From an uncultured Lachnospiraceae bacterium (lineage in GTDB: Bacteria; Bacillota; Clostridia; Lachnospirales; Lachnospiraceae): a DNA stretch of 16,262 nucleotides. The DNA is taken from contig CADBLW010000169.1 in assembly GCA_902795625.1 (NCBI GenBank), forward strand, positions 1-16,262. The letters run 5' to 3'. Below, one piece after another: positions 1 to 6,745 of this stretch. The translations under genes and the position numbers were made by a program. The notes below the pieces were generated by a model. It was given only the letters and a program-made list of their open reading frames with translations, searched no databases and had not been told where the DNA came from. How positions within the stretch are numbered: position 1 is the first letter of the stretch; every line of letters starts with the position of its first letter.

Positions 1-12
1 GAGACAAATCGA

Positions 13-18
13 TATAAT
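13..18 (+). promoter_or_regulatory. Probable -10 element of the ttcA promoter
   Basis: A perfect TATAAT lies at 13-18, about 45 nt upstream of the ttcA start. The matching -35 element would fall outside the window, so only half of the promoter can be seen. Transcription would start near 25, giving a leader of about 38 nt that carries the AGAAGGAG ribosome binding site at 45-52. Confidence 0.4.
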
Positions 19-62
19 AGAGTAAGCAGCAAAAAGAAAGTATAAGAAGGAGTGTCCGTACG

Positions 63-779
63 ATGCAACTGCAGCAGTTATTGAGCCGTACAAGAAAAGC
101 AATTGATGATTACAGGATGATCCGGGACGGAGACTCCATTGCGGTCGGTATCTCCGGCGGAAAGGACAGTTTGACACTTCTCTATGCTCTTGCCGAACTT
201 CGCCGATTCTATCCGGCGAAATTCGAGTTGAAAGCAATCAGTGTAAACCTGGGATATGAGATCGATTACAGCAGAATTGAGAAACTGTGCAGCGATCTGA
301 ATGTAGAGTTTAAGATTGTTAATACCGAGATTAAATCCATCGTATTCGATATTCGAAAGGAAGAAAACCCCTGCAGCCTGTGTTCGAAACTGCGCAAGGG
401 CGCTTTCAACGATGCTGCCAAAGAATTCGGATGTAATAAGGCAGCATACGCACATCACCGTGACGATGTCATTGAGACATTTCTCATGTCACTGATCTAT
501 GAAGGAAGGGTTCATTCATTCTCACCCGTGACATATCTTGACCGGAGCGATATTACCCTGATCCGCCCTCTCATCTATGTCAACGAGTGCGATATAGTAG
601 GCTTTAAGAACAAATATGATCTTCCCGTGTTTCGCAATCCGTGCCCTGCGGACGGTTACACAAAGAGGGAGGATGTCAAAACACTGATCAAGCAACTGGA
701 CAGCGAGGCCCCCGGCATCAGGGACCGTCTGTTCCGCGCAGTGATCTCAGGAAGTATTCCTTCCTGGATCAAGCCCTGA
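63..779 (+). CDS. ttcA: TtcA-family tRNA 2-thiocytidine biosynthesis protein (PP-loop ATPase)
   Basis: This 238-residue protein belongs to the PP-loop ATPases that activate a tRNA base by adenylation before sulfur insertion. The family member TtcA makes 2-thiocytidine at position 32 of tRNA using an iron-sulfur cluster. Seen: the PP-loop motif SGGKDS at residues 31-36, the TtcA-type pair CSLC (Cys104 and Cys107) followed by KLRKG, the HHRDD motif at 131-135, and a third cysteine, Cys194, in RNPCPADG. These three cysteines are where TtcA ligates its cluster. The protein is shorter than E. coli TtcA (about 311 aa), mainly at the N-terminus. The ATG at 63 has AGAAGGAG at 45-52. The gene converges on the LysM gene. 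Its last codons and stop form the first unit of the tandem repeat described separately. The family call is firm; the exact modified base in this organism is inferred. Confidence 0.85.
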   Translation: MQLQQLLSRTRKAIDDYRMIRDGDSIAVGISGGKDSLTLLYALAELRRFYPAKFELKAISVNLGYEIDYSRIEKLCSDLNVEFKIVNTEIKSIVFDIRKEENPCSLCSKLRKGAFNDAAKEFGCNKAAYAHHRDDVIETFLMSLIYEGRVHSFSPVTYLDRSDITLIRPLIYVNECDIVGFKNKYDLPVFRNPCPADGYTKREDVKTLIKQLDSEAPGIRDRLFRAVISGSIPSWIKP

Positions 780-875
780 TCAAACACTGATCAAGCCTAT
801 ATTAACCATACCAAGCCCTGATCAAGCCTATATTAACCATACCAAGCCTGATCAAGCCCTGACCAAGCTCTGATC
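763..875. repeat. Degenerate tandem repeat starting inside the end of ttcA
   Basis: Two exact 31-bp copies stand head to tail at 787-817 and 818-848, each beginning CTGATCAAGCC and ending CCATACCAAGCC. Shorter related units of about 10 bp (consensus CTGATCAAGC) flank them on both sides. The 12-mer ATCAAGCCCTGA, which is the last three codons plus stop of ttcA at 768-779, recurs exactly at 851-862. The array fills the 108 bp between ttcA and the converging LysM gene. No strong terminator hairpin is seen apart from the TGATCA palindromes in each unit. Confidence 0.8.
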
Positions 876-887
876 CATCACCGTGAC

Positions 888-1283
888 TTATTCATAGTAG
901 GGAACAAGCAGCGGATACCCGAAGCGGATCGTATCCGATTCAAGACCGTTCGTCTTCTTGATCTCACGGATATAATCCTTCATATTGCCGCATTCCGGCG
1001 TGTAGTACTCTTCTGCTATGCTCCAGAGGCTGTCACCGCTCTCAACATACACTGAGGTGAGCTTCTTGGTTCTCTGGGAGCTTCCCTTTGCATTGCCCAT
1101 AAGGGAGATGAACGCGAAGCAGATCACAAAAGCGATCACGGCGATCACAGCTGCGGTGATCATCCTGCGATACAGTCTCTTCGTTCTCCTGGCATCATTT
1201 CTCGCCGCATTGCCGGCTCTTCTGAGATCGTCCGCAGTAAGCGGAAAACGCATTACCTTTTCATTCATGTTCTCACGTGACAT
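888..1283 (-). CDS. yneA: LysM-domain membrane protein, YneA-like SOS cell-division inhibitor
   Basis: This 131-residue protein has a basic cytoplasmic N-terminus (residues 1-40, with a run of Arg/Lys at 31-40), one membrane segment (about 41-62) and a C-terminal LysM domain (about 76-129, with the motif VESGDSLWSIA and ending in PLLVPYYE). LysM domains bind peptidoglycan. In Bacillus, YneA has a membrane anchor plus LysM, is encoded divergently from lexA, is induced by DNA damage and delays septation. The same position and architecture are seen here, with LexA boxes on its promoter. The ATG at 1283 was chosen over an in-frame one at 1358 because AGAAAGGA lies at 1291-1298 with good spacing. 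The cytoplasmic N-terminal part is longer than in Bacillus YneA. The division-inhibitor role is inferred from context; another LysM protein under SOS control cannot be excluded. Confidence 0.75.
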   Translation of the reverse strand: MSRENMNEKVMRFPLTADDLRRAGNAARNDARRTKRLYRRMITAAVIAVIAFVICFAFISLMGNAKGSSQRTKKLTSVYVESGDSLWSIAEEYYTPECGNMKDYIREIKKTNGLESDTIRFGYPLLVPYYE

Positions 1284-1399
1284 AGTTAATTCCTTTCTCC
1301 GTTCAACACCTTCAGAATTCTTCTGTTTCCGATCCGGAACCCGATGTTCCGGTATCAATACAACCTGTCACATAATCATATTCCAATCGTTCGGTAAAT

Positions 1400-1453
1400 C
1401 GAACGTTCGTTCGTTTGTGATGCCATTATACGAACAGTTGTTCGGATTGTCAA
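1400..1453 (-). promoter_or_regulatory. SOS promoter of the yneA-like gene with two LexA boxes
   Basis: Read on the - strand, the promoter is TTGACA (1448-1453), a 17-bp spacer and TATAAT (1425-1430), a perfect match to the sigma-A consensus. A perfect LexA box CGAAC-N4-GTTCG at 1431-1444 fills most of the spacer. A second perfect box lies at 1400-1413, just downstream of the expected start point near 1418, with its start 31 bp from the first. Binding at either would block RNA polymerase. The leader to the ATG is about 135 nt. Confidence 0.85.
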
Positions 1454-1472
1454 GCGGTTTTGCAAGAAAAAT

Positions 1473-1561
1473 CGAACAAATGTTTTGCTGTATTTTTGTT
1501 AAATGTGACGAACAAATAATCGAACAAATGTTTTGCATTTTGAAAGATCATATGGTAAAAT
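1473..1561 (+). promoter_or_regulatory. lexA promoter with two near-identical LexA boxes
   Basis: The promoter reads TTGCAT (1533-1538), 17 bp, TAAAAT (1556-1561). A LexA box CGAACAAATGTTTT at 1521-1534 runs into the -35 element, which fits autorepression. The same 14 bases stand at 1473-1486; the identity extends to 19 bp (1470-1488 and 1518-1536), so this is a 48-bp-offset direct repeat. Both differ from the consensus only in the last base. A further CGAAC half-site is at 1509-1513. Confidence 0.8.
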
Positions 1562-1619
1562 TGCTTCAGTAGGATATGCAGCCATTTGCCTTACCAAGCA
1601 ATTCAAGGAGGACACCTCG

Positions 1620-2234
1620 ATGCCGGGAAAGATTACCAAAAAGCAGGAAGAGATATTAAACTACATTAAGGAACAGATCCTCAAGAAAGGATATCCGCCG
1701 TCGGTGCGCGACATCTGTACTGCCGTTGATCTTCGTTCGACCTCCTCGGTGCACTCGCACCTTGAGACCCTGGAGGAGAACGGCTATATCCGCAGGGATC
1801 CGGCGAAGCCCCGCTGCATCGAGATCATCGATGACTCCTTCCGGCTGACCGACCGCGAGATGGTGAACGTCCCTGTCGTCGGCACGGTTGCCGCCGGACA
1901 GCCGATCCTCGCAACCGAACACATTGTTGATTATTTTCCGATCCCGACCGAATACATGCCGAACGCCGAGACCTTCTTTCTCACTGTCAAGGGCGACAGC
2001 ATGATCAATGCCGGTATCTTTGACGGTGACCGCATTCTTGTACGCAAGCAGGAGCATGCGTCGAACGGCGATATTGTAGTTGCTCTCGTTGAGGATTCCG
2101 CGACGGTCAAGACCTTCTACAAGGAGCGCGGACATATCCGTCTCCAGCCGGAGAACGATACCATGGATCCGATCATTGTTGAAAACTGCTCGATCCTCGG
2201 CATCGTGATCGGTCTGTTCCGCTTCTACCGGTAA
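1620..2234 (+). CDS. lexA: LexA repressor
   Basis: LexA is the SOS repressor: it binds its boxes as a dimer and cleaves itself when stimulated by RecA filaments on single-stranded DNA. The protein has 204 residues, the usual length. Seen: a winged helix-turn-helix at about residues 1-66 with the recognition region RSTSSVHSHLETLE, the Ala92-Gly93 cleavage bond in VAAGQP, the catalytic Ser127 in GDSM and the general base Lys164 in TVKTFY. All functional residues are present. The ATG at 1620 follows AAGGAGGA at 1605-1612; a longer in-frame ORF beginning at 1533 starts inside the promoter and is not the gene start. The protein should repress both itself and the divergent LysM gene through the four boxes between them. 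Confidence 0.97.
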   Translation: MPGKITKKQEEILNYIKEQILKKGYPPSVRDICTAVDLRSTSSVHSHLETLEENGYIRRDPAKPRCIEIIDDSFRLTDREMVNVPVVGTVAAGQPILATEHIVDYFPIPTEYMPNAETFFLTVKGDSMINAGIFDGDRILVRKQEHASNGDIVVALVEDSATVKTFYKERGHIRLQPENDTMDPIIVENCSILGIVIGLFRFYR

Positions 2235-2381
2235 GGATCGATCCGGTTCAATCTGATCTGTTCGATACAGCTTTCGTTCGGTTGTCCGTTCTTCCGAGAA
2301 CAGCTCTTTCGAACTCGTTTCCCTTTGTTCTGATCGGATTGTACCTCAGCCGTTGTCCCATTTATTACTCTCGCAACAAAA
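2235..2381. other. Non-coding stretch after lexA with a weak 33-bp repetition
   Basis: No credible gene was found between lexA and rsfS (2235-2538). The segment 2267-2297 (ACAGCTTTCG...) resembles 2300-2333 (ACAGCTCTTTCG...) with a few gaps, a degenerate repeat of about 33 bp. The short - strand reading frame here has no ribosome binding site and would run through the terminator region. Confidence 0.35.
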
Positions 2382-2430
2382 AAGCTGATGAATTTTCGAC
2401 TTTTCGTCAAGAATTCATCAGCTTATATTT
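2382..2430. terminator. Bidirectional terminator between lexA and rsfS
   Basis: A perfect 13-bp stem is formed by AAGCTGATGAATT (2382-2394) and AATTCATCAGCTT (2412-2424), with a 17-nt loop. T-rich sequence follows on the + strand (ATATTTTTG), and an A run at 2378-2383 precedes it, giving a T run on the - strand. It can end lexA transcripts from the left and the long rsfS-ending operon from the right. Confidence 0.75.
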
Positions 2431-2538
2431 TTGATTTGTGCTCTGACCACCGGCAACATTACTGCCTGCCGTCTTCACCGATCTACGATTTTGATTCGGA
2501 ACAACGGTTAATTCAGATCTGCAGGCTTTACTTTGACT

Positions 2539-2907
2539 CTACTGCTCTTTCCACTCCACGGTGTCCACCGTCACGCCGTCTCTCCAAACGCGCTCGAGAT
2601 CGTAGAACAGTCTGTCCTGCGACGAGAACACGTGAACCACGATATCGCCGTAATCCATCAGGATCCACCCGCAGTTTCTGGCTCCCTCGACACGCTTAGG
2701 GTCGACATCGAACTGCTTATGCAGCTGCATCTGAACCTCGTCAACCATGGCCTCCACCTGAGAGGGGTTGCTTCCGTCGGCGATCACAAAGTAATCGGCA
2801 ATCGTGGAAACCTTGTCGATCTCGATCACCTTGACATCAAATCCCTTCTTGTTCTCCAGTGCCTGAAACGCAGCTTTCGCAAGATCCTTCGAAGTATAAT
2901 TGTCCAT
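2539..2907 (-). CDS. rsfS: Ribosome silencing factor RsfS (Iojap/YbeB)
   Basis: RsfS binds ribosomal protein L14 on the 50S subunit and blocks joining with 30S when nutrients are short. The 122-residue protein is of normal length. Recognisable family signatures are VSTIADYFVIADGSNPSQV (about 33-51), RVEGARNCGWILMDYGDIVVHVF (about 72-94) and the following LFYDLERVW. The start at 2907 is preceded by GGAAAGGAA. It is the last gene of the - strand cluster, directly downstream of nadD-yqeK as in many Firmicutes. Confidence 0.95.
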   Translation of the reverse strand: MDNYTSKDLAKAAFQALENKKGFDVKVIEIDKVSTIADYFVIADGSNPSQVEAMVDEVQMQLHKQFDVDPKRVEGARNCGWILMDYGDIVVHVFSSQDRLFYDLERVWRDGVTVDTVEWKEQ

Positions 2908-2933
2908 TCATTATTCCTTTCCCCGCCTTCCGG

Positions 2934-3040
2934 CGAAGTTCATTATTTTGCTCCGTTTTCCTCACGGAGTTTATTATTTCGTTCTGTTTTTAACACGGAT
3001 TTTTTATTCCGTTCAGCCTTACTCACGGAGTTTATTGTTC
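2934..3040. repeat. Degenerate 30-bp tandem repeat between nadD-yqeK and rsfS
   Basis: Units beginning CGAAG/CGGAG/CGGAT/CGGAG start near 2934, 2966, 2996 and 3027, a spacing of 30 to 32 bp. Each contains TTTATTATT-like sequence, then a CGTTC-like block and T-rich sequence. A 15-bp exact direct repeat CTCACGGAGTTTATT is at 2961-2975 and 3022-3036; the second copy is the end of the nadD-yqeK coding sequence. The array fills the 111-bp gap to rsfS. CTCCGT (2951-2956) and ACGGAG (2964-2969) can form a small hairpin. Confidence 0.65.
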
Positions 3041-4260
3041 AGGCTTTCGATGACATCGATCGTTCTGTTGTCAAGTGTCCAGCCCATTGTCCGCACATAC
3101 AAAACCGTACAGTCGATCGCTTTCAGCGCAGCCTGTATCAGGTTCTCGTAACCGAGCATCCGGATGCTGTGAAGCGTACAACCGAGCGGCCTGTGATCCC
3201 GGAACGGCTCACAGAAGTCCGCGGTGAACACTGCCAGGTCAACAGCATTCATGTCCACATCGCCGACGCAGTGCTTTTCGATCGCAGATAGGATTATCGT
3301 ATCTTCGATCCCATACTCATGCTCCGCGAGATATCGTCCGACTTTCGCGTGAAGAACCTCCGGCACCGACCGTTCATCCTCGGTAACCGGAATGCCGTAT
3401 TTTTCACACACGGACACATACTCATCATGCGGGATGAATTTTGCGCAGTCATGCAACAGACCGGCGAGATACGTCTGCTGTACGGAATCGTAGAACCCGT
3501 CTGCGGACGGCACCGTACCGTGTCTCTCCTCATACTCCTGCATGAAATCAGCTGCAAGATGCGCAACGCCGATGCAATGGGAAAGCCTGTGCGCGGAAAG
3601 CTTCTTGGATAGAAGTTCAACGTACCGTTGAAACCGCTCAAAGGTCTCCGTACGGATCGCCGTCGCCTTCTGACCGTACAGACCGAACCGCCGGATGTAT
3701 GTAAGTGCCTTCGGCGCGATCAGCTCCGTATCCTCGCCCGAGCGGATCATTTTCCGAAGCATCGTCGAGGAAACCGGCTGATACCCCATGTTGAGCGGGA
3801 TAAAAGCATCATGATACTGACGGTTCCGCTCCTCGAGCAGCTGCCGGAATCCCTCCTCATCCGCATCGCGAACCGCCACCGGGATCTTCGCAAGATTTGC
3901 GATGGTTTCCGGTTCATGCCACTTTGGAAAATCCTGCAGCGAATCCTGTCCCATGACGTAGTACAACTCTCCGTCCGGATGCTCCGCAACAAGCATGCTC
4001 AGAGTGTCCGAGGTAAAGGATTTGCCGGGCCTTGCGAACTCCATGACGTTCATCTCGAGACTCTCGTCAGGGATGGACAGTTCGATCATCATCAGCCGAT
4101 GGATATCGTCCGTGATAAACTCCCGCTGTTTGTGCGGTGGGATCCTCGCAGGCATGATCCACATCATATCGAGTCCGAACTGCTCCTTTGCAGCCTGCGC
4201 GATCATAATGTGGCCTCTGTGGATCGGATCAAATGTTCCGCCGAGTATTCCTACTTTCAT
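3019..4260 (-). CDS. nadD: NadD-YqeK fusion: nicotinate-nucleotide adenylyltransferase with HD-domain Ap4A hydrolase
   Basis: The 413-residue protein joins two enzymes usually made separately. Residues 1 to about 198 are NadD, which makes nicotinate adenine dinucleotide from NaMN and ATP. The nucleotidyltransferase motif GGTFDPIHRGH is at 7-17 and SSTMLR at 164-169. Residues from about 205 to the end are a YqeK-type HD hydrolase: a first histidine in HRLSHC (224-229), the HD pair His270-Asp271 in LLHDCAK, His304, His330 and the FTADFCEP segment at 345-352. YqeK cleaves diadenosine tetraphosphate symmetrically. In Bacillus nadD and yqeK are adjacent separate genes, so a fusion fits the order. 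No frameshift is needed: one continuous frame covers both. The start at 4260 has AGAGGAG just upstream. The end of the gene is the first unit of a tandem repeat. Confidence 0.93.
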   Translation of the reverse strand: MKVGILGGTFDPIHRGHIMIAQAAKEQFGLDMMWIMPARIPPHKQREFITDDIHRLMMIELSIPDESLEMNVMEFARPGKSFTSDTLSMLVAEHPDGELYYVMGQDSLQDFPKWHEPETIANLAKIPVAVRDADEEGFRQLLEERNRQYHDAFIPLNMGYQPVSSTMLRKMIRSGEDTELIAPKALTYIRRFGLYGQKATAIRTETFERFQRYVELLSKKLSAHRLSHCIGVAHLAADFMQEYEERHGTVPSADGFYDSVQQTYLAGLLHDCAKFIPHDEYVSVCEKYGIPVTEDERSVPEVLHAKVGRYLAEHEYGIEDTIILSAIEKHCVGDVDMNAVDLAVFTADFCEPFRDHRPLGCTLHSIRMLGYENLIQAALKAIDCTVLYVRTMGWTLDNRTIDVIESLNNKLRE

Positions 4261-4334
4261 TGGTCTCCTCTGCTTCGGCTCATGTGTGTCGACCGGACAA
4301 AGCAGACCGACCCGATCAAATGAACCGATTTTAG

Positions 4335-4368
4335 GGCAAAATGATCTTTATCGCGGCAAAATGATCTT
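4335..4368. repeat. 14-bp direct repeat at the end of yhbY
   Basis: GGCAAAATGATCTT occurs at 4335-4348 and at 4355-4368, 20 bp apart. The second copy encodes the last codons of yhbY on the - strand; the first begins at the final base of its stop codon and lies in the 3' untranslated region. Confidence 0.8.
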
Positions 4369-4638
4369 CTTCTGCGTCTTTGATTCGCGATACAGAACGA
4401 TCTTCTTGCCGATCACCTGGACGATCTCCGAGCCGGTGCGCTCCGCGAGAAGTCTCGCAAGCTCCGCAGGATCATCCGCGCAGTTGTTTAAAACGGCAAC
4501 CTTGATCAGCTCACGCGCCTCAAGGATTTCGCGTATTCCTTCGCAAAATTCAGGCGTGACGCTGGATTTGCCGATGCGAAAAGCCGGCTCAATGCTCATG
4601 GCCAGACCTTTCAGATATGCTCTTTGTTTTGTAGTCAT
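4348..4638 (-). CDS. yhbY: YhbY-family ribosome assembly RNA-binding protein (CRM domain)
   Basis: A 96-residue single-domain CRM protein, the usual size of bacterial YhbY/YqeI, which associates with pre-50S particles. Seen: the N-terminal KQRAYLKGLAMSIEPAFRIGK followed by the GK-S-V-T turn at about 23-28, the central ARELIKVAVLNNC and the C-terminal GSEIVQVIGKKIVLYR strand region. The start at 4638 has GAGGTTGATGAA upstream. It lies between obgE and nadD-yqeK, a conserved Firmicutes arrangement that groups 50S maturation factors. Confidence 0.93.
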   Translation of the reverse strand: MTTKQRAYLKGLAMSIEPAFRIGKSSVTPEFCEGIREILEARELIKVAVLNNCADDPAELARLLAERTGSEIVQVIGKKIVLYRESKTQKKIILPR

Positions 4639-4726
4639 TTCATCAACCTCATAATACCATCATGCGGCGTTTCTGGCAACCATACAGCGCCGTATATTAT
4701 CGCGATCACACTTCGCAATGCACCGT

Positions 4727-6022
4727 TTACTTGTAATAGTCAAACTGAAGTCCGTACATGCGCACGGTGTCGCCGTCCTGAATGCCCAGCTCCTCGAGCT
4801 TCTCCAAAATTCCGTTGGTCTTCAGGAAATTCTGGAAGAACTCAAAGCCCTTCTCGGAATCCAGGTTCGTGTAACCGAGCATGCGCTCGATCCTCGGGCC
4901 CTCAACGACGTATACACTGTCCTCGGTGTCATACTCAACCGTGTACGGCTCCTCTGCAACATCAGCCGCCTCCGGAAAATACTCCTGCTCAAACGTGATC
5001 GGTTCCTCGGAACATGTCTGAAGCATGTTCCAGAGCTCGTACAGGCACTCCTTAACGCCGAGACCGCTGACCGCCGAGAGCGGCACCACAAGCGTGTCGG
5101 GCATATCCTCGCTGATACCTTCGCGGATCATCTCAAGGATCGTCTCACGGTCCTCCTCCGGGTACACATCCATCTTGTTCGCGGCAATGATCTGCGGCTT
5201 CGACGCCAGAACCTCGCTGTATTTTGCGAGCTCTTCGTTGATCAGGCGGATATCCTCCACCGGGTCGCGTCCCTCCGTGCCGGCCGCGTCAACGATATGC
5301 AGGATTACCTTGCAGCGCTCGACATGCTTCAAAAATTCATGGCCGAGGCCTACGCCCTCCGAAGCACCCTCGATCAGGCCGGGAATGTCGGCGATCACAA
5401 AACCGTCGGTCCCCTCCAGATTCACCACACCGAGATTCGGATTCAGCGTCGTAAAATGATAGTCTGCGATCTTCGGGCGCGCGTTGGAGACACGCGAAAG
5501 AAACGTCGATTTTCCGACATTGGGAAATCCGACGAGACCTACGTCCGCGATCACCTTCAACTCCAGGATCACGTTGAGTTCACGGCCCTTCTGACCGGGC
5601 TGTGCGTATTTCGGCACCTGCATCGTCGGCGTCGCGTAATGCATGTTGCCCTTGCCTCCGCGTCCGCCCTTCAAAATGACAACGCGGCGGTTCTCATGGG
5701 ACATGTCCGCGATGACTTTGCCGGTTTCAGCCTCACGGATAACGGTGCCCTCGGGAACCTTTACCACAAGGTCCTCGCCGTCAGCGCCGTTACAGCGGTT
5801 GTTTCCGCCGGGTTCTCCGTTCTGTGCACAATACTTGCGGATGAAGCGGAAATCATTGAGCGTGTTCAGACCGTCATCCACCTCAAAGATCAGATCGCCG
5901 CCGCGACCGCCGTCGCCGCCGTTCGGACCGCCGGCAGCAACGAATTTTTCGCGCCGGAAGCCGACATGGCCGTCACCGCCGTTGCCGGAACGGATATAGA
6001 TTTTTGCCGTATCAGCAAACAT
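4727..6022 (-). CDS. obgE: Obg family GTPase (CgtA/ObgE)
   Basis: Obg is an essential GTPase that binds the 50S subunit during assembly and senses GTP and ppGpp. The 431-residue protein has all three domains. The glycine-rich Obg domain spans about 1-158. The G domain has GFPNVGKS at 165-172, the switch II DIPG at 212-215, NKMD at 282-285 and SAVSG at 316-320. The C-terminal OCT domain spans about 345-431, the version found in Firmicutes. The start at 6022 has GGAGG 7 nt upstream. The ribosome binding site lies right after the U run of a hairpin (6041-6077), so expression probably depends on read-through from rpmA. Confidence 0.97.
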   Translation of the reverse strand: MFADTAKIYIRSGNGGDGHVGFRREKFVAAGGPNGGDGGRGGDLIFEVDDGLNTLNDFRFIRKYCAQNGEPGGNNRCNGADGEDLVVKVPEGTVIREAETGKVIADMSHENRRVVILKGGRGGKGNMHYATPTMQVPKYAQPGQKGRELNVILELKVIADVGLVGFPNVGKSTFLSRVSNARPKIADYHFTTLNPNLGVVNLEGTDGFVIADIPGLIEGASEGVGLGHEFLKHVERCKVILHIVDAAGTEGRDPVEDIRLINEELAKYSEVLASKPQIIAANKMDVYPEEDRETILEMIREGISEDMPDTLVVPLSAVSGLGVKECLYELWNMLQTCSEEPITFEQEYFPEAADVAEEPYTVEYDTEDSVYVVEGPRIERMLGYTNLDSEKGFEFFQNFLKTNGILEKLEELGIQDGDTVRMYGLQFDYYK

Positions 6023-6040
6023 TACAAACCTCCACAGAAG

Positions 6041-6077
6041 AAAAAAGTCCCGTTCCGACTGTCGCTGGAACGGGACT
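6041..6077 (-). terminator. Terminator-like hairpin between rpmA and obgE
   Basis: On the - strand an 11-bp perfect stem is formed by AGTCCCGTTCC and GGAACGGGACT around a 10-nt loop (loop 6057-6066), followed by a run of six T, the form of an intrinsic terminator. Only 18 nt separate it from the obgE start, with no room for a promoter. It is therefore more likely a partial terminator that lowers obgE relative to the ribosomal protein genes, or a processing/stability element. Confidence 0.85.
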
Positions 6078-6093
6078 GATCAATCAATTCCAA

Positions 6094-6378
6094 TTATTCG
6101 GCAACGGGATAAACGCTGGCCTGTTTCTTACCACCCGCCTTGGTCTCAAAACGAAGCGTTCCGTCAACCAATGCGAACAGCGTGTCATCGCCACCGCGTC
6201 CTACGTTAACGCCGGGATGGATCTTGGTCCCGCGCTGCTTGAAAAGGATGTTGCCGGCCTTAACAAACTGACCGTCAGCTCTCTTTGCGCCGAGGCGCTT
6301 GGACTCGGAATCTCTACCGTTCTTGGTAGAACCCACACCCTTTTTATGAGCGAATAACTGAAGGTTCATCTTTAACAT
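6094..6378 (-). CDS. rpmA: 50S ribosomal protein L27, with cleavable N-terminal extension
   Basis: L27 lies near the peptidyl transferase centre and its mature N-terminus reaches the tRNA ends. The 94-residue precursor begins MLKMNLQLFA and continues with HKKGVGSTKNGRDS, the mature start. This is the Firmicutes extension that the cysteine protease Prp removes between Ala10 and His11. The remainder is typical (GRGGDDTLFALVDG). The start at 6378 has AAGGAGG at good distance. It follows rplU and prp in one transcription unit. Confidence 0.97.
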   Translation of the reverse strand: MLKMNLQLFAHKKGVGSTKNGRDSESKRLGAKRADGQFVKAGNILFKQRGTKIHPGVNVGRGGDDTLFALVDGTLRFETKAGGKKQASVYPVAE

Positions 6379-6392
6379 GATCGTTTACCTCC

Positions 6393-6719
6393 TTACTGAG
6401 AACTACTCTTAACAACAACTTTGACATATCGCTTATAATCCTCAGCGATATGTGTGATCCCCAGGTGCAGTGACTGCAGAAGGAGCTCACCTTCTCTGCT
6501 GAGCGGCTCCTGTATCATGCATGACACAAAGCCGTCATCTGTCTGTTTAACGTCTGCGCGGTCATCTGTCAGCTTTTCAAGGGAGTTCACACAGTTGATA
6601 ACCAACGCGGAAACCCCGGCGCATACGATGTCCTCGCCCTGATCGGCGTAATCCGCATGCCCGCTGCTCTTAAAGCCGCACATCCTGCCTTCTTTCATGT
6701 AAAACACCACTTTGATCAT
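6393..6719 (-). CDS. prp: Ribosomal-processing cysteine protease Prp
   Basis: Prp removes the N-terminal extension of L27 and is essential in Staphylococcus aureus. The 108-residue protein shows the family hallmark GHADYADQGEDIVCAGVSAL with the catalytic His21 and Cys33. It lies between rplU and rpmA, the fixed place of this gene in Firmicutes, and its substrate is encoded 14 nt downstream with an intact cleavage motif. AAGGAG precedes the ATG at 6719. Confidence 0.96.
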   Translation of the reverse strand: MIKVVFYMKEGRMCGFKSSGHADYADQGEDIVCAGVSALVINCVNSLEKLTDDRADVKQTDDGFVSCMIQEPLSREGELLLQSLHLGITHIAEDYKRYVKVVVKSSSQ

Positions 6720-6745
6720 GGCTGTATTCTCCTTGGAGAAACCGA

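Noticed and set aside
763..875. CRISPR array at the ttcA repeat
   Set aside because: The copies are directly adjacent without spacers, only two are exact, and there are no cas genes in the window.
1018..1572. 184-codon + strand frame between the LysM gene and lexA
   Set aside because: It lies antisense to the LysM gene and then across the SOS promoters and LexA boxes, with no ribosome binding site.
4718..6079. 453-codon + strand frame opposite obgE
   Set aside because: It is an antisense shadow of obgE, whose GTPase motifs are all intact on the - strand.
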